The position numbers and the translations under genes are program-made. Source: UBA3910 sp002391465 (GTDB lineage: Bacteria > Bacillota > Limnochordia > Darwinibacteriales > Darwinibacteriaceae). From it: 64,000 bases of DNA. The notes beneath the pieces are model-generated. The model did no database searches, was not told where the DNA came from, and was given only the letters and a program-made list of their open reading frames with translations. This document shows, in pieces, positions 24,811-33,604 of this stretch; the first letter of the stretch is position 1, and the number at the start of each line of letters is the position of its first letter. The DNA is taken from assembly GCA_030054835.1 (NCBI GenBank), contig JASGVS010000028.1, positions 1-64,000 on the forward strand, in the 5' to 3' direction.

Positions 24811-24923
24811 TAGAGAAGAAAAAATCGTTGGAATGCCCCCTTTTAAGAGGAATTTCAGTTGTTATTGAAGAAGTTGTAAAGGAATCTTGACTACTTCGTA
24901 AATACCAACAAGGGGGTTTGACC

Positions 24924-25958
24924 GTGACTGTACTCTGCCCATACGGAACGCACAGGGTGATTGAACCAGTTGGGGCCCTGCCCCAAGGCGCGCTGCGCTT
25001 GGATAATAGGATGGAGAGTTACCCAAATGAGCTGCTGCTTGATGTGGAGACGCTGAATATTGACTCAGCCAGCTTCACCCAAATTAGGCAGGAGGCCGGG
25101 GACGACCCAGCCAGGATCGGGGAAATTATGATGGAGATCGTCCGCACCAGGGGTAAACACCATAACCCTGTCACCGGATCCGGGGGCATGTTTATCGGCA
25201 CGGTCAAGGAAATTGGCAAAGATCTGCAGGAGCGAACCGATCTACAGATCGGCGACCGCATCGCTTCTCTAGTTTCTTTGACGTTAACTCCACTTGTAAT
25301 CGATAAGGTCAAGGCAATTGATCTGGAGACTGCCCAGGTGGACATTGATGGGCAGGCCATTCTCTTTGAGTCAGGCATTTACGCCGTACTGCCAGAAGAT
25401 CTGCCGCAGAAACTGGCCTTGGCTGCCTTAGATGTGGCAGGCGCACCTGCCCAAACAGCTAAACTTGTGAAGCCCGGTGATACCGTCTTGATTGTGGGAG
25501 CAGGCGGTAAGTCGGGCTGTTTATGTTTACATGAGGCCCGCAAGCGGGCTGGTGTTTCTGGTACCGTGATCGCCATGGATTTTGGCGAAGCTGCCGTAGG
25601 AAGAATCAAGAAGCTTGAACTGGCTGATATCGTCCTAAATGCAGACGCTACCAAGCCGGTGGACTGCCTCGCCCTGCTGCAGGAGGCCAGCGGCAAATTG
25701 GCCGATCTCACCATTAACTGCGTAAACATACCCAATACTGAAATGACGTCCATACTATGCACCCGGGATGGGGGCATAGTTTATTTTTTCAGTATGGCTA
25801 CCAGTTTTACCGCAGCTGCCTTAGGAGCGGAAGGGGTGGGCAAGGACGTGAACATGCTGATCGGCAACGGTTATACCAAGGATCACGCCAAGATTACCCT
25901 GCAGGTTCTGCGGGAAAACCCCAAGCTGCGGCAGTTGTTTGAGGAGATTTACGTTTAG
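24924..25958 (+). CDS. kdd: L-erythro-3,5-diaminohexanoate dehydrogenase
   Basis: The third step of anaerobic lysine fermentation: NAD(P)-dependent oxidative deamination of 3,5-diaminohexanoate to 3-keto-5-aminohexanoate. The ~344-residue protein has a medium-chain-dehydrogenase-like Rossmann segment (V-L-I-V-G-A-G-G-K-S-G near residue 190) and the family-type C-terminal part (N-C-V-N-I-P). The frame contains TTG at 24918, one base from the AGGGGG site; GTG 24924 with seven bases of spacing is preferred. It is the first gene of the lysine operon and is followed by kamB with almost no gap. Confidence 0.9.
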   Translation: MTVLCPYGTHRVIEPVGALPQGALRLDNRMESYPNELLLDVETLNIDSASFTQIRQEAGDDPARIGEIMMEIVRTRGKHHNPVTGSGGMFIGTVKEIGKDLQERTDLQIGDRIASLVSLTLTPLVIDKVKAIDLETAQVDIDGQAILFESGIYAVLPEDLPQKLALAALDVAGAPAQTAKLVKPGDTVLIVGAGGKSGCLCLHEARKRAGVSGTVIAMDFGEAAVGRIKKLELADIVLNADATKPVDCLALLQEASGKLADLTINCVNIPNTEMTSILCTRDGGIVYFFSMATSFTAAALGAEGVGKDVNMLIGNGYTKDHAKITLQVLRENPKLRQLFEEIYV

Positions 25959-25962
25959 CAGA

Positions 25963-27054
25963 ATGGCTGGGAAATGGGGATCTGCGGTGCTTGCTCAGGA
26001 CTTGGCAAATCGGTTCCGGTCCGTCTCCATCATTGGACTGGGTAAGAATACGGGGAAAACCTTTACATTCAATTACCTGCTGCGGGAGAGCAGGCGGCTG
26101 GGGCTATCCACCGCCATCACCTCCATCGGCCTGGACGGGGAGGAACGGGACACCATCACTGGCCGCGCCAAACCCCAGGTTGTAGTCTATCCGGGCCAGA
26201 TCGTGCTGACTGCGAGCTCGCTCTTGACGGCGAGCAGTTTGGACTATGAAGTCCTTGCAGCTACAGGCATCGCATCGCGCCTTGGCGAGATTATTATTGT
26301 GCGCGCCATGGGCTTGGGACGGGTTGTGTTGGCGGGTCCCAGCAACCGCAGTGAGCTGGAACAGCTCCAAGAAAAGCTCGAACCTTTCCCTCACGATCTC
26401 CTGCTGGTGGATGGAGCCTTTGACCGGCGCTCCCTCAGCGCCCCCGCTGCCACTGACACCACCATCTTAGCGGTGGGTACCGAAGCGGCCTGGGATCGAG
26501 AGGATTTGCTAGGGCGCCTTAAGCTCCAGTGGCAGCTGCTGACCCTCTCTGCCTTGGACAACCAGCAGCTGCTTAGTTCCATAGAGACGATTCCAAACGA
26601 TGCCAAGCTTGTTGTTTTCTGCGGTAACACTCCGCAGCATATAATCTACCACAGCGACTCTCCGGGGACAGGTGGGTCTTGGCCGACATACACTGAACAG
26701 GGTATCTATACCATCTTTGTACCCGGCATGCTTACCGATGGGCTGTTAGCCCAGGTGCTGCCGAAAAACGTGCCGACAAGTCTGACCCTACTTGTCCCCG
26801 ACGCTACCCATCTTTTTTTAAGCAGGCGCAGTCTAGACATTCTTACCCATCGGGGTGTTTCCCTCAAGGTTCTCAGACAAGTGCACATCAGTGCAGTAAC
26901 CGTCAACCCGTACAGCAGTCGTTTTGGCTGCGCCGAGCCCCTGAGCCTCTTGCAGGATGTTGGCCGAGTAGTGGAACCCGTCCCCTGCTATGATCTAAAC
27001 CTGGGGCTCCGCTATGTGGCGAAGGAGGATGCCGATGCAGTTTCTCACCGCTGA
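25963..27054 (+). CDS. kamB: Lysine 5,6-aminomutase reactivase subunit KamB
   Basis: About 363 residues, with a P-loop near the start (G-L-G-K-N-T-G-K-T). KamB and the MutS-like KamC are found with kamDE in lysine fermenters and are thought to reactivate lysine 5,6-aminomutase after cobalamin inactivation. The identification rests on the P-loop, size and the conserved order kdd-kamB-kamC-kamD-kamE. The frame is open back to TTG 25939, inside kdd; ATG 25963 is the likely start though its GGAGA site is distant. Its end overlaps kamC by 20 bp. Confidence 0.82.
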   Translation: MAGKWGSAVLAQDLANRFRSVSIIGLGKNTGKTFTFNYLLRESRRLGLSTAITSIGLDGEERDTITGRAKPQVVVYPGQIVLTASSLLTASSLDYEVLAATGIASRLGEIIIVRAMGLGRVVLAGPSNRSELEQLQEKLEPFPHDLLLVDGAFDRRSLSAPAATDTTILAVGTEAAWDREDLLGRLKLQWQLLTLSALDNQQLLSSIETIPNDAKLVVFCGNTPQHIIYHSDSPGTGGSWPTYTEQGIYTIFVPGMLTDGLLAQVLPKNVPTSLTLLVPDATHLFLSRRSLDILTHRGVSLKVLRQVHISAVTVNPYSSRFGCAEPLSLLQDVGRVVEPVPCYDLNLGLRYVAKEDADAVSHR

Positions 27055-28669
27055 TACCCGCGGGCAGTTGGGTTTCGGAGAAATATGGTCTAGAATCAAG
27101 CCGGTCTCAGCTTTGGGCAGATCCCTGCACCGTCAGGCTGAGGCGTTTTTGCCCGCCCAAAAAGGTCAGCTGGTTGAGGAATGGGAGAGATTGGCGCTCA
27201 TCTCCGCCGTTTTACGGGAAAACCCCAAGGCTTGTGTGGGACTAAAGACGCTTTTGAGCCACGTACCGGATGTAACGGACTGCATAAACCGCAGTCTGAC
27301 CGATTCCACCCTATCCGATGCGGATTTTTATAGCATAAAAAAACTCCTACGTGTCGCCCGAGATATCAAAGGAGAACTCGCCCGCCTAGGTTGGGGGGGC
27401 GTTCTTCCCGCGCCTTTGGATGTCTGTCCAGAAGTACTTGACGCCTTAAGTGTGGGGCAGGGGGACTCGGAGAGTTTCTATCTGGCAGACGCCTACCACG
27501 AGAAGCTGGCGGAGATCCGGAGCAAGCGCTTCGCTTTGGAAGATAAGCTCACTCAAAGGCGCAAGCAGGTGGAAGACCATGTTTTTCAGGCAGTAGGTCG
27601 CGTTTTCTCCACAGAAGATGAGCTGGCCGTGAGCGTATCTGACCAGGAAACAATTGCTGTGCTAGAAAATATTCCTCAGCTGGTACGGTCGGAAGAAACC
27701 CCAGACTGCGTCAAATTCCGCCTCAGACTGGACGAATCAGCCCGGGAGCTCCAGCGTGAGCTGCGGGCTGTTCGGGCTGAAGAAGAACAGCGCAAAGCCA
27801 GGGTGAGGGAAAGGCTGACGGGAGTAATTGCAGAGCAGGAGGAGCGCCTCAGAAAAATCCTCTCCATCCTTGGGTTTTTGGACTTCCTCCTGGCCAAAGC
27901 TGAGTTTTGTGCTTCTTGTGGGGGAGTGAAACCCAATCTGCGGGACGATGGGTTTGTCTCCATCTGCCAGGGCCGTCACCTTCTCTTAGAAGAAGACGTG
28001 ACCGGGAGGGGCCTAGCTTACACCCCCATTGACCTAGAACTTAAGAGGGGAGTCACTCTGATCACCGGGCCTAACATGGGCGGTAAAACTGCCTGCTTGG
28101 AAACGGTTGGGCTGCTCCTGGCCATGGCCCAGTTCGGTCTTTTGGTGCCGGCCGAGAAACTGGAGTTCAGTCCCCGGACTTTTATTGCGGCGCGGTTGAC
28201 CGCGGCCGATAACCCGAAGGGTCTGAGCAGTTTTGCCGGGGAGATCGCCTTTATTCGGGAAGTTGTAAGGGTAAGCGACCAGCCTGGGCTTATTCTCCTG
28301 GATGAGATTGCCCACGGTACAAATCCCACCGAGGGGGCGGCCATTGCCCAAGCTGTATTGGAAAGGCTGAACGGCCAGCCACCTATTACCCTGGTTACTA
28401 CCCACTACCCCGCCCTAGCCCAGCTGGAGGGGATGGGACAGCTGCGCATCCGGGGCTTGGATCATGCCCGTTTGGCAGAGATGTGGTCTGAGGATACTGA
28501 GCTGGATTTGGAGCTTTTCCACCAGGCTATGGATTACCGTCTGGAGCCTGTTAAGGAGCCGCATACACTGAAGGGCGATGTTGTTCATTTGGCAGAAGCA
28601 TTGGGTTTAGATGAAAAAATAATCCTCCGGGCGCAGGAGTTAGTGAAAAGGGGGGCTGAGCATGGTTAA
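27035..28669 (+). CDS. kamC: Lysine 5,6-aminomutase reactivase ATPase KamC (MutS-like)
   Basis: A 544-residue protein whose C-terminal half is a MutS-type ATPase: Walker A T-G-P-N-M-G-G-K-T, L-S-S-F-A-G-E-I, Walker B L-I-L-L-D-E-I-A-H-G-T-N-P-x-E-G, and V-T-T-H-Y. It lacks the MutS mismatch-recognition domain, and its N-terminal half is long helices, as in KamC proteins. The context shows that it serves lysine 5,6-aminomutase and not DNA repair. ATG 27035 has AGGAGG six bases upstream; an earlier ATG at 27014 precedes that site. Its end overlaps kamD by 8 bp. Confidence 0.85.
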   Translation: MQFLTADTRGQLGFGEIWSRIKPVSALGRSLHRQAEAFLPAQKGQLVEEWERLALISAVLRENPKACVGLKTLLSHVPDVTDCINRSLTDSTLSDADFYSIKKLLRVARDIKGELARLGWGGVLPAPLDVCPEVLDALSVGQGDSESFYLADAYHEKLAEIRSKRFALEDKLTQRRKQVEDHVFQAVGRVFSTEDELAVSVSDQETIAVLENIPQLVRSEETPDCVKFRLRLDESARELQRELRAVRAEEEQRKARVRERLTGVIAEQEERLRKILSILGFLDFLLAKAEFCASCGGVKPNLRDDGFVSICQGRHLLLEEDVTGRGLAYTPIDLELKRGVTLITGPNMGGKTACLETVGLLLAMAQFGLLVPAEKLEFSPRTFIAARLTAADNPKGLSSFAGEIAFIREVVRVSDQPGLILLDEIAHGTNPTEGAAIAQAVLERLNGQPPITLVTTHYPALAQLEGMGQLRIRGLDHARLAEMWSEDTELDLELFHQAMDYRLEPVKEPHTLKGDVVHLAEALGLDEKIILRAQELVKRGAEHG

Positions 28670-30227
28670 TGAGCTGTTAGTCTTGGATCAGAAAAAGGTG
28701 GATCAAGCCCGGGATTTGGCCCGTGCCATTGCTCAAAATGTACAGCGGGAAATAGAGCTTAATACCACGGTAAGTATTGAGCGCACAGCAGCTCGCCTTT
28801 ACGGCATTGATGGTGTGGATCGCTTTGGCGTACCCCTGCCCAACGTGGTAGTAGATCAGGTGCTAGAAGCAGGAGGGTTAGATAGGGGCATTTCCTACTG
28901 GCTCGCCAACGCCGTAGTGGCCCTGGGGAAAACGCCCCAGGCAGTGGCTGAGGCCTGTGGAGAAGGCCTAAATCTCTGTTCCCTGCCTCCCCAGGATCCT
29001 GAGAAATGGGCAGCAGTGGAGAGGGAGTATGTGCCCAAGGCCCTCGATGCCATATTTGAGCAGCGGAAGAAAAGGGAGGCGGCTAAGGAGCGCTTGGGCG
29101 TAGGGTCCGAGCCTTTAAAATACGTGATTGTGGCTACCGGCAACATCTTTGCCGATGTGGAACAGGCCAAAACGGCGGCCAGGCATGGAGCGGACGTTAT
29201 TGCAGTGATACGCACAACGGGCCAAAGCCTTTTAGATTACGTTCCCTACGGCACCACAACGGAAGGAGTAGGCGGTACCTACGCAACCCAGGCCAATTTC
29301 AAAGTGATGAGGCAGGCACTGGATGAGGTAAGTGAAGAGGTGGGCCGTTACATCCAGTTAGTCAACTACTGCTCTGGACTGTGTATGCCTGAAATCGCGG
29401 CCATGGGTGCGCTTGAGCGACTTGATATGATGCTGAATGACGCCATGTACGGCATTTTGTTTCGGGATATAAACATGGACCGTACGTTTGCGGATCAGTA
29501 TTTTTCCCGCATGATCAATGCCTACGCCGGTATTATTATCAACACCGGGGAAGACAACTACTTAACTACAGCGGACGCCTACGAGGAAGCCCACACTGTG
29601 TTAGCCTCCAACTTCATCAATGAACAGCTGGGTTTAGCGGCTGGGCTGGAAAACTGGCAGCTTGGCCTTGGCCACGCCTTTGAAATGGATCCGAAGCTGA
29701 AAAACGGTTTTTTGTACGAGGTGGCAGTGGCCCAGACCATCCGCCAGATATTCCCTCAAGCGCCGCTGAAATACATGCCTCCCACCAAGCACATGACCGG
29801 GGATATCTTTATGGGGCATGTCCAGAACGCCATGTTTAACCTGGCTTCGGTAATTACGGGCCAGAGCATTCACCTTTTAGGTATGCTCACAGAAGCGATC
29901 CATACGCCCCATGTGGCTGACCGGGTTTTGAGCCTGGAAAACGCCCGCTACGTGATGGAAAACGCCCGGGATCTAGGCTCGGAGATCAGCTTTAAGCGGG
30001 ACGGCATAATCCAAAAACGTTCGGAAGAGATAGTGGATAGGGTAGTGGAGTTCCTGCAAGAGATCAAGCAATTGGGCCTCCAGGGTGCAATTAGTGCCGG
30101 TTACTTCGCTGACATTAAGCGGCCGCGCCTGGGCGGTAGGGGCCGAGATGGCGTAATCAAAAAGGGTTTGGATTACAGCAATCCCTTTTTGACTGAACTG
30201 AAAAAGCGCCTTGGTTTGGGTGAGTGA
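28662..30227 (+). CDS. kamD: D-lysine 5,6-aminomutase alpha subunit
   Basis: The large, PLP-binding TIM-barrel subunit (521 residues) of the adenosylcobalamin-dependent mutase that moves the terminal amino group of beta-lysine (or D-lysine), giving 3,5-diaminohexanoate. The length and sequence (V-D-R-F-G-V-P-L-P-N near residue 50, P-P-T-K-H-M-T-G-D, R-D-G-V-I-K-K-G near the C-terminus) fit KamD. It overlaps kamC and is 6 bp from kamE, its partner. Strong ribosome binding site AGGGGGG. Confidence 0.93.
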   Translation: MVNELLVLDQKKVDQARDLARAIAQNVQREIELNTTVSIERTAARLYGIDGVDRFGVPLPNVVVDQVLEAGGLDRGISYWLANAVVALGKTPQAVAEACGEGLNLCSLPPQDPEKWAAVEREYVPKALDAIFEQRKKREAAKERLGVGSEPLKYVIVATGNIFADVEQAKTAARHGADVIAVIRTTGQSLLDYVPYGTTTEGVGGTYATQANFKVMRQALDEVSEEVGRYIQLVNYCSGLCMPEIAAMGALERLDMMLNDAMYGILFRDINMDRTFADQYFSRMINAYAGIIINTGEDNYLTTADAYEEAHTVLASNFINEQLGLAAGLENWQLGLGHAFEMDPKLKNGFLYEVAVAQTIRQIFPQAPLKYMPPTKHMTGDIFMGHVQNAMFNLASVITGQSIHLLGMLTEAIHTPHVADRVLSLENARYVMENARDLGSEISFKRDGIIQKRSEEIVDRVVEFLQEIKQLGLQGAISAGYFADIKRPRLGGRGRDGVIKKGLDYSNPFLTELKKRLGLGE

Positions 30228-30239
30228 GGGGGGATGAAT

Positions 30240-30977
30240 GTGGCAGCAAACGGCAATCTGATTAGACCATACGGCAGTACGCCGGGTGACGGACAGGTTC
30301 AGGTCAGCTTCACCCTGCCCATCAAAGCGGGAGCTAGAGCCCGGGAGGCGGCTAAGCAGTTGGCAGGTAAGATGGGCCTCAGTGACGTGCAGGTGGTGCA
30401 TATGAAGGACCTGCATGGCTTCACTTACTTCATCCTCTACGGCAGCGTTGTCCATGCAGTGGACCTGGACCGCATACCCCAGGTGGAGGAAGAAGAGCTC
30501 GCCCTCAGTTTTGATCAGATCAATGGGCTGATCGAACAGGAACTGGGTCGCCAGATTGTGGTGGTAGGTGCCTGCACCGGTACCGATGCCCACACGGTGG
30601 GTTTGGATGCGATTATGAATATGAAGGGTTATGGCGGAGAGTATGGTTTGGAGCGCTATCCCATGTTTGATACCTACAACTTGGGCAGCCAGGTGCCAAA
30701 CGAAGTGCTTTTGGCCAAGGCCAGGGAAGTTGGGGCCGATGCGGTTTTAGTGTCCCAGGTTGTGACCGAGCGGAACGCGCACCTGAAAAACCTGACCGAA
30801 CTGATTGAGATGGCAGAAGCGGAGGGGCTGCGACAAGACCTCATCATAATTGCGGGGGGCCCCCGCATCGATCAGTTTTTAGCCACAGAGCTGGGCTTTG
30901 ACGCAGGCTTCGGCCCAGGTACAACACCCAGGCAGGTGGCCGCCTACCTGGCACAGGAAATGGTGCGCAGGCTTTAG
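30240..30977 (+). CDS. kamE: Lysine 5,6-aminomutase beta subunit, B12-binding
   Basis: The cobalamin-binding partner of KamD, about 245 residues. The base-off B12 motif D-x-H-x2-G is seen as T-D-A-H-T-V-G, about residue 116-121, followed by the S-Q-V region and the C-terminal G-G-P Rossmann loop. An N-terminal dimerisation segment precedes it. The frame also has ATG 30234, which directly abuts the AGGGGGG site; GTG 30240 with six bases of spacing is more likely. The enzyme needs adenosylcobalamin and PLP. Its neighbours kamBC would service it. Confidence 0.92.
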   Translation: MAANGNLIRPYGSTPGDGQVQVSFTLPIKAGARAREAAKQLAGKMGLSDVQVVHMKDLHGFTYFILYGSVVHAVDLDRIPQVEEEELALSFDQINGLIEQELGRQIVVVGACTGTDAHTVGLDAIMNMKGYGGEYGLERYPMFDTYNLGSQVPNEVLLAKAREVGADAVLVSQVVTERNAHLKNLTELIEMAEAEGLRQDLIIIAGGPRIDQFLATELGFDAGFGPGTTPRQVAAYLAQEMVRRL

Positions 30978-31001
30978 CAAATTGTCAAAGGGGGAATTAA
31001 G

Positions 31002-31394
31002 ATGGAGGAATGCAGGCTGAGGGTGCGAGTGAGCGCTTCCCAAGCCCATTACGGAGGTAATTTAGTTGACGGCGCGTTTGTGATGCAGCTCTTTGGCGAT
31101 TTAGCCACGGAACTCTTAATTCGCCATGACGGGGACGAGGGACTCTTTCTCACTTACAACAACGTCATGTTTAAAGCACCCGTTTTCGCGGGGGATTTCA
31201 TTCAAGTAGTGGGTCGCATCACCGAAGTAGGCAACACTTCGCGGAAAATGGAGTTTGCGGCCTACAAAGAGATCACTTCTCCCCAGGATCCCAACTTGCC
31301 TCCTTCCGCCATGGACGTTCTGGCGGAACCTGTTTTGGTTGCCCAGGCAGAGGGAGTCTGTGTAGTACCTAAAGATCGGCAGAGAAGGAGGTGA
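31002..31394 (+). CDS. kal: 3-aminobutyryl-CoA ammonia lyase
   Basis: A 130-residue hotdog-fold enzyme that eliminates ammonia from L-3-aminobutyryl-CoA to give crotonyl-CoA. The sequence has the family-type Y-G-G-N-L-V-D-G-A near residue 20 and D-F-I-Q-V-V-G-R beta strand of thioesterase-like hotdogs. Size and position between kamE and kce match other lysine fermentation operons. Four bases separate it from kce. Confidence 0.9.
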   Translation: MEECRLRVRVSASQAHYGGNLVDGAFVMQLFGDLATELLIRHDGDEGLFLTYNNVMFKAPVFAGDFIQVVGRITEVGNTSRKMEFAAYKEITSPQDPNLPPSAMDVLAEPVLVAQAEGVCVVPKDRQRRR

Positions 31395-31398
31395 AGGT

Positions 31399-32253
31399 GT
31401 GTCCGAACTGATAATTACAGCTGCTTTGACCGGGGCTGAAGTTACCAAGGAACAGCAGCCCAACTTACCCATCAGTCCTGAAGAAATTGCCCAAGTAGCC
31501 CTGGAGTGCTATGAAGCGGGGGCGGCTATAGTCCATGTCCATGCCCGCCTGCCCGACGGGAGCCCAACGCAGGATCTTCAAGTGTATAGGGAGATCAAAG
31601 AGCGGGTGGAAGCGATCTGTCCGGTAATTTTCCAGCCCTCCACAGGCGGTGCGGTGTGGCACAGCGCAGAAGAACGTCTCCAACCTGTTCTGCTCGATCC
31701 GGAAATGGCAACGTTAAGCACAGGTACTGTTAATTTCGGTCGGGATGTGTTCTCCAATCCCCAAGACTTCGTAGAAGAGGCGGCACGCCTTATGCAGGAG
31801 CGGGGAGTGAAACCGGAATTTGAGATCTTTGAAACGGGGATGATTGCCAGCGCCCTGTATCTGGTCAGGCAGGGTTTGGCGGCAGAACCCCTCCATTTCA
31901 ACTTCGTTTTGGGCGTGCCCGGGGCCATGCCCGCTTCCGTGAGGAACTTGAGCTTCTTGGTGGACTCGATCCCAAGGGGTGCAACCTGGACAGTATCGGG
32001 TATCGGCCGCCACGAAACAACCCTGGCTTTGGCTGCCATTGCCATGGGTGGACATGTGCGGGTAGGGTTTGAGGACAACATCTATCTGCACCGGGGCGTG
32101 CTGGCTGAAAGCAGTGCCCAACTTGTTGCCCGGATCGCACGCATTGCCCGGGAAGTTGGGCGGGAAATTGCTTCTCCCGCCAGAGCGCGGGAAATATTGG
32201 GCCTGAGGCCAAAAACAAGGGAGATGACTGAGAAAAAAGCTGAGGGAGGCTAG
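31399..32253 (+). CDS. kce: 3-keto-5-aminohexanoate cleavage enzyme
   Basis: A BKACE-family (DUF849) TIM-barrel enzyme of 284 residues. It joins 3-keto-5-aminohexanoate with acetyl-CoA to yield acetoacetate and 3-aminobutyryl-CoA. The Zn-binding H-V-H-A-R motif is at residues 46-50 and a second set of ligands lies in the C-terminal part (G-F-E-D-N-I). GTG start with GGAGGTGAAG ahead. The gene sits directly between kal and the CoA-transferase genes, whose substrate acetoacetate is one of its products. Confidence 0.93.
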   Translation: MSELIITAALTGAEVTKEQQPNLPISPEEIAQVALECYEAGAAIVHVHARLPDGSPTQDLQVYREIKERVEAICPVIFQPSTGGAVWHSAEERLQPVLLDPEMATLSTGTVNFGRDVFSNPQDFVEEAARLMQERGVKPEFEIFETGMIASALYLVRQGLAAEPLHFNFVLGVPGAMPASVRNLSFLVDSIPRGATWTVSGIGRHETTLALAAIAMGGHVRVGFEDNIYLHRGVLAESSAQLVARIARIAREVGREIASPARAREILGLRPKTREMTEKKAEGG

Positions 32254-32256
32254 GCT

Positions 32257-32919
32257 ATGGCGAAAATTGTGTCGGTAAAAGAAGCGGCTGCGAAAATTAC
32301 AAGCGGCAGCAGCGTAATGATCGGCGGGTTCATGACCTGCGGCACACCAGTGGGATTAGTGCGGGAGCTGGTCAAGACGGGAGTGGGCGATTTGACGGTT
32401 ATAGCTAACGACACCGGAGTGCAGGGTGACGGCATCGGTATGCTGATCACAGCAGATGCGGTGACCCATCTGATCGCCAGCCATATCGGCACCAACCCGG
32501 AGACGGGTAAGAAGAAGATCGAGGGGACAATCAGCGTGGAGCTGGTGCCCCAGGGAACACTGGTGGAAAGAATCCGCTGTGGGGGGGCAGGGCTTGGCGG
32601 CTTTCTAACCCCCACTGGCGTGGGTACCGTTGTGGCAGAGGGCAAACAGCACATTACTCTAGACGGCCAAACCTATCTCTTAGAAGAACCCCTTAAGGCA
32701 GACTTTGCCCTGATCAAGGCCTGGAAGGCAGACCGGAAAGGCAACTTGATTTACCAGAAGAGCGCCCGCAATTTCAACCCCATTATGGCCATGGCAGCAG
32801 AAACGGTGATCGTGGAAGTGGAGGAGATTGTGGAAGTAGGGGAGATTGATCCGGATCATGTAATGACCCCCCATTTTTTCGTGGACTTCATAGTTAAGGG
32901 AGGAGAAATCGATGGCTGA
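32257..32919 (+). CDS. atoD: Acetoacetate CoA-transferase, subunit A
   Basis: The alpha subunit of a class I 3-oxoacid CoA-transferase (220 residues): G-G-F-M-T-C-G-T-P near residue 23 is the CoA-binding loop, and G-G-A-G-L-G-G-F-L-T-P-T-G-V-G-T is characteristic. With AtoA it should activate acetoacetate to acetoacetyl-CoA using another acyl-CoA (butyryl- or acetyl-CoA). Overlaps atoA by 8 bp, so the two subunits are translated together. Confidence 0.92.
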   Translation: MAKIVSVKEAAAKITSGSSVMIGGFMTCGTPVGLVRELVKTGVGDLTVIANDTGVQGDGIGMLITADAVTHLIASHIGTNPETGKKKIEGTISVELVPQGTLVERIRCGGAGLGGFLTPTGVGTVVAEGKQHITLDGQTYLLEEPLKADFALIKAWKADRKGNLIYQKSARNFNPIMAMAAETVIVEVEEIVEVGEIDPDHVMTPHFFVDFIVKGGEIDG

Positions 32920-33580
32920 TAGGGATAGGAGAAACCTAATCGCTTATCGCATTGCCCAGGAGCTGAAGGACGGTGATGTGGTCAATTTGGGCATCGGCCT
33001 GCCCACACTGGTCTGCGCATTTATTCCTCCCGGTATCGATATTACACTCCAGTCCGAAAACGGTTTTATTGGCTTAGGACCACCGCCGGCAAAGGGAGAG
33101 GAAGACCCGGAGATCGTAAATGCCGGCGGCCAGCCAGTCACCATCCTGCCCGGGGGAGCGTTCTTTGACAGTGCCGAATCCTTTGCCATCATCAGGGGCG
33201 GGCATGTGGATGTTACCGTGCTCGGTGCCTTAGAAGTGGACGCCTACGGCAACTTGGCCAGCTGGATGGTACCGGGGAAAATGGTACCCGGTATGGGCGG
33301 AGCCATGGATCTGGTTGTGGGTGCCAAGAAGGTTATTGTGGCAACGCTCCATACCACCAGAACGGGAGAGTCCAAGCTGCGCAGAGAATGTCAGCTGCCC
33401 CTGACAGCCGCCAACCAGGTAGACTTGGTTGTGACCGACATGGGTGTTTTTCAGGTTAACAACGGCAGTATGATTTTGCTTGAGAAAAATCCAGAGTTTA
33501 GTGTTGAGCAGATTAGAGCAGCCACTGAAGCACCGCTTGAGATCTCGACACAGCTGAAGGACATGGAAATTCCTGCCTAG
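32912..33580 (+). CDS. atoA: Acetoacetate CoA-transferase, subunit B
   Basis: The beta subunit (222 residues) carries the catalytic glutamate in S-E-N-G-F-I-G-L-G-P (about residue 50), which forms the glutamyl-CoA intermediate. P-G-K-M-V-P-G-M-G-G-A-M-D-L-V and L-P-L-T-A are typical later motifs. ATG overlaps the end of atoD. It precedes kamA, 24 bp downstream. Confidence 0.92.
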   Translation: MADRDRRNLIAYRIAQELKDGDVVNLGIGLPTLVCAFIPPGIDITLQSENGFIGLGPPPAKGEEDPEIVNAGGQPVTILPGGAFFDSAESFAIIRGGHVDVTVLGALEVDAYGNLASWMVPGKMVPGMGGAMDLVVGAKKVIVATLHTTRTGESKLRRECQLPLTAANQVDLVVTDMGVFQVNNGSMILLEKNPEFSVEQIRAATEAPLEISTQLKDMEIPA

Positions 33581-33604
33581 GTTCGACACTGAATCCGAAA
33601 GGAG

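Noticed and set aside
24811..24923. Lysine riboswitch or sigma-54 promoter before the lysine operon
   Set aside because: The gap is only about 110 bp, shows no L-box pattern and no GG-N10-GC spacing. I could not identify the operon's promoter.
27035..28669. DNA mismatch repair MutS/MutS2
   Set aside because: The ATPase is MutS-like, but mismatch-recognition, clamp and Smr domains are missing and the operon is for lysine degradation, so KamC is the better call.
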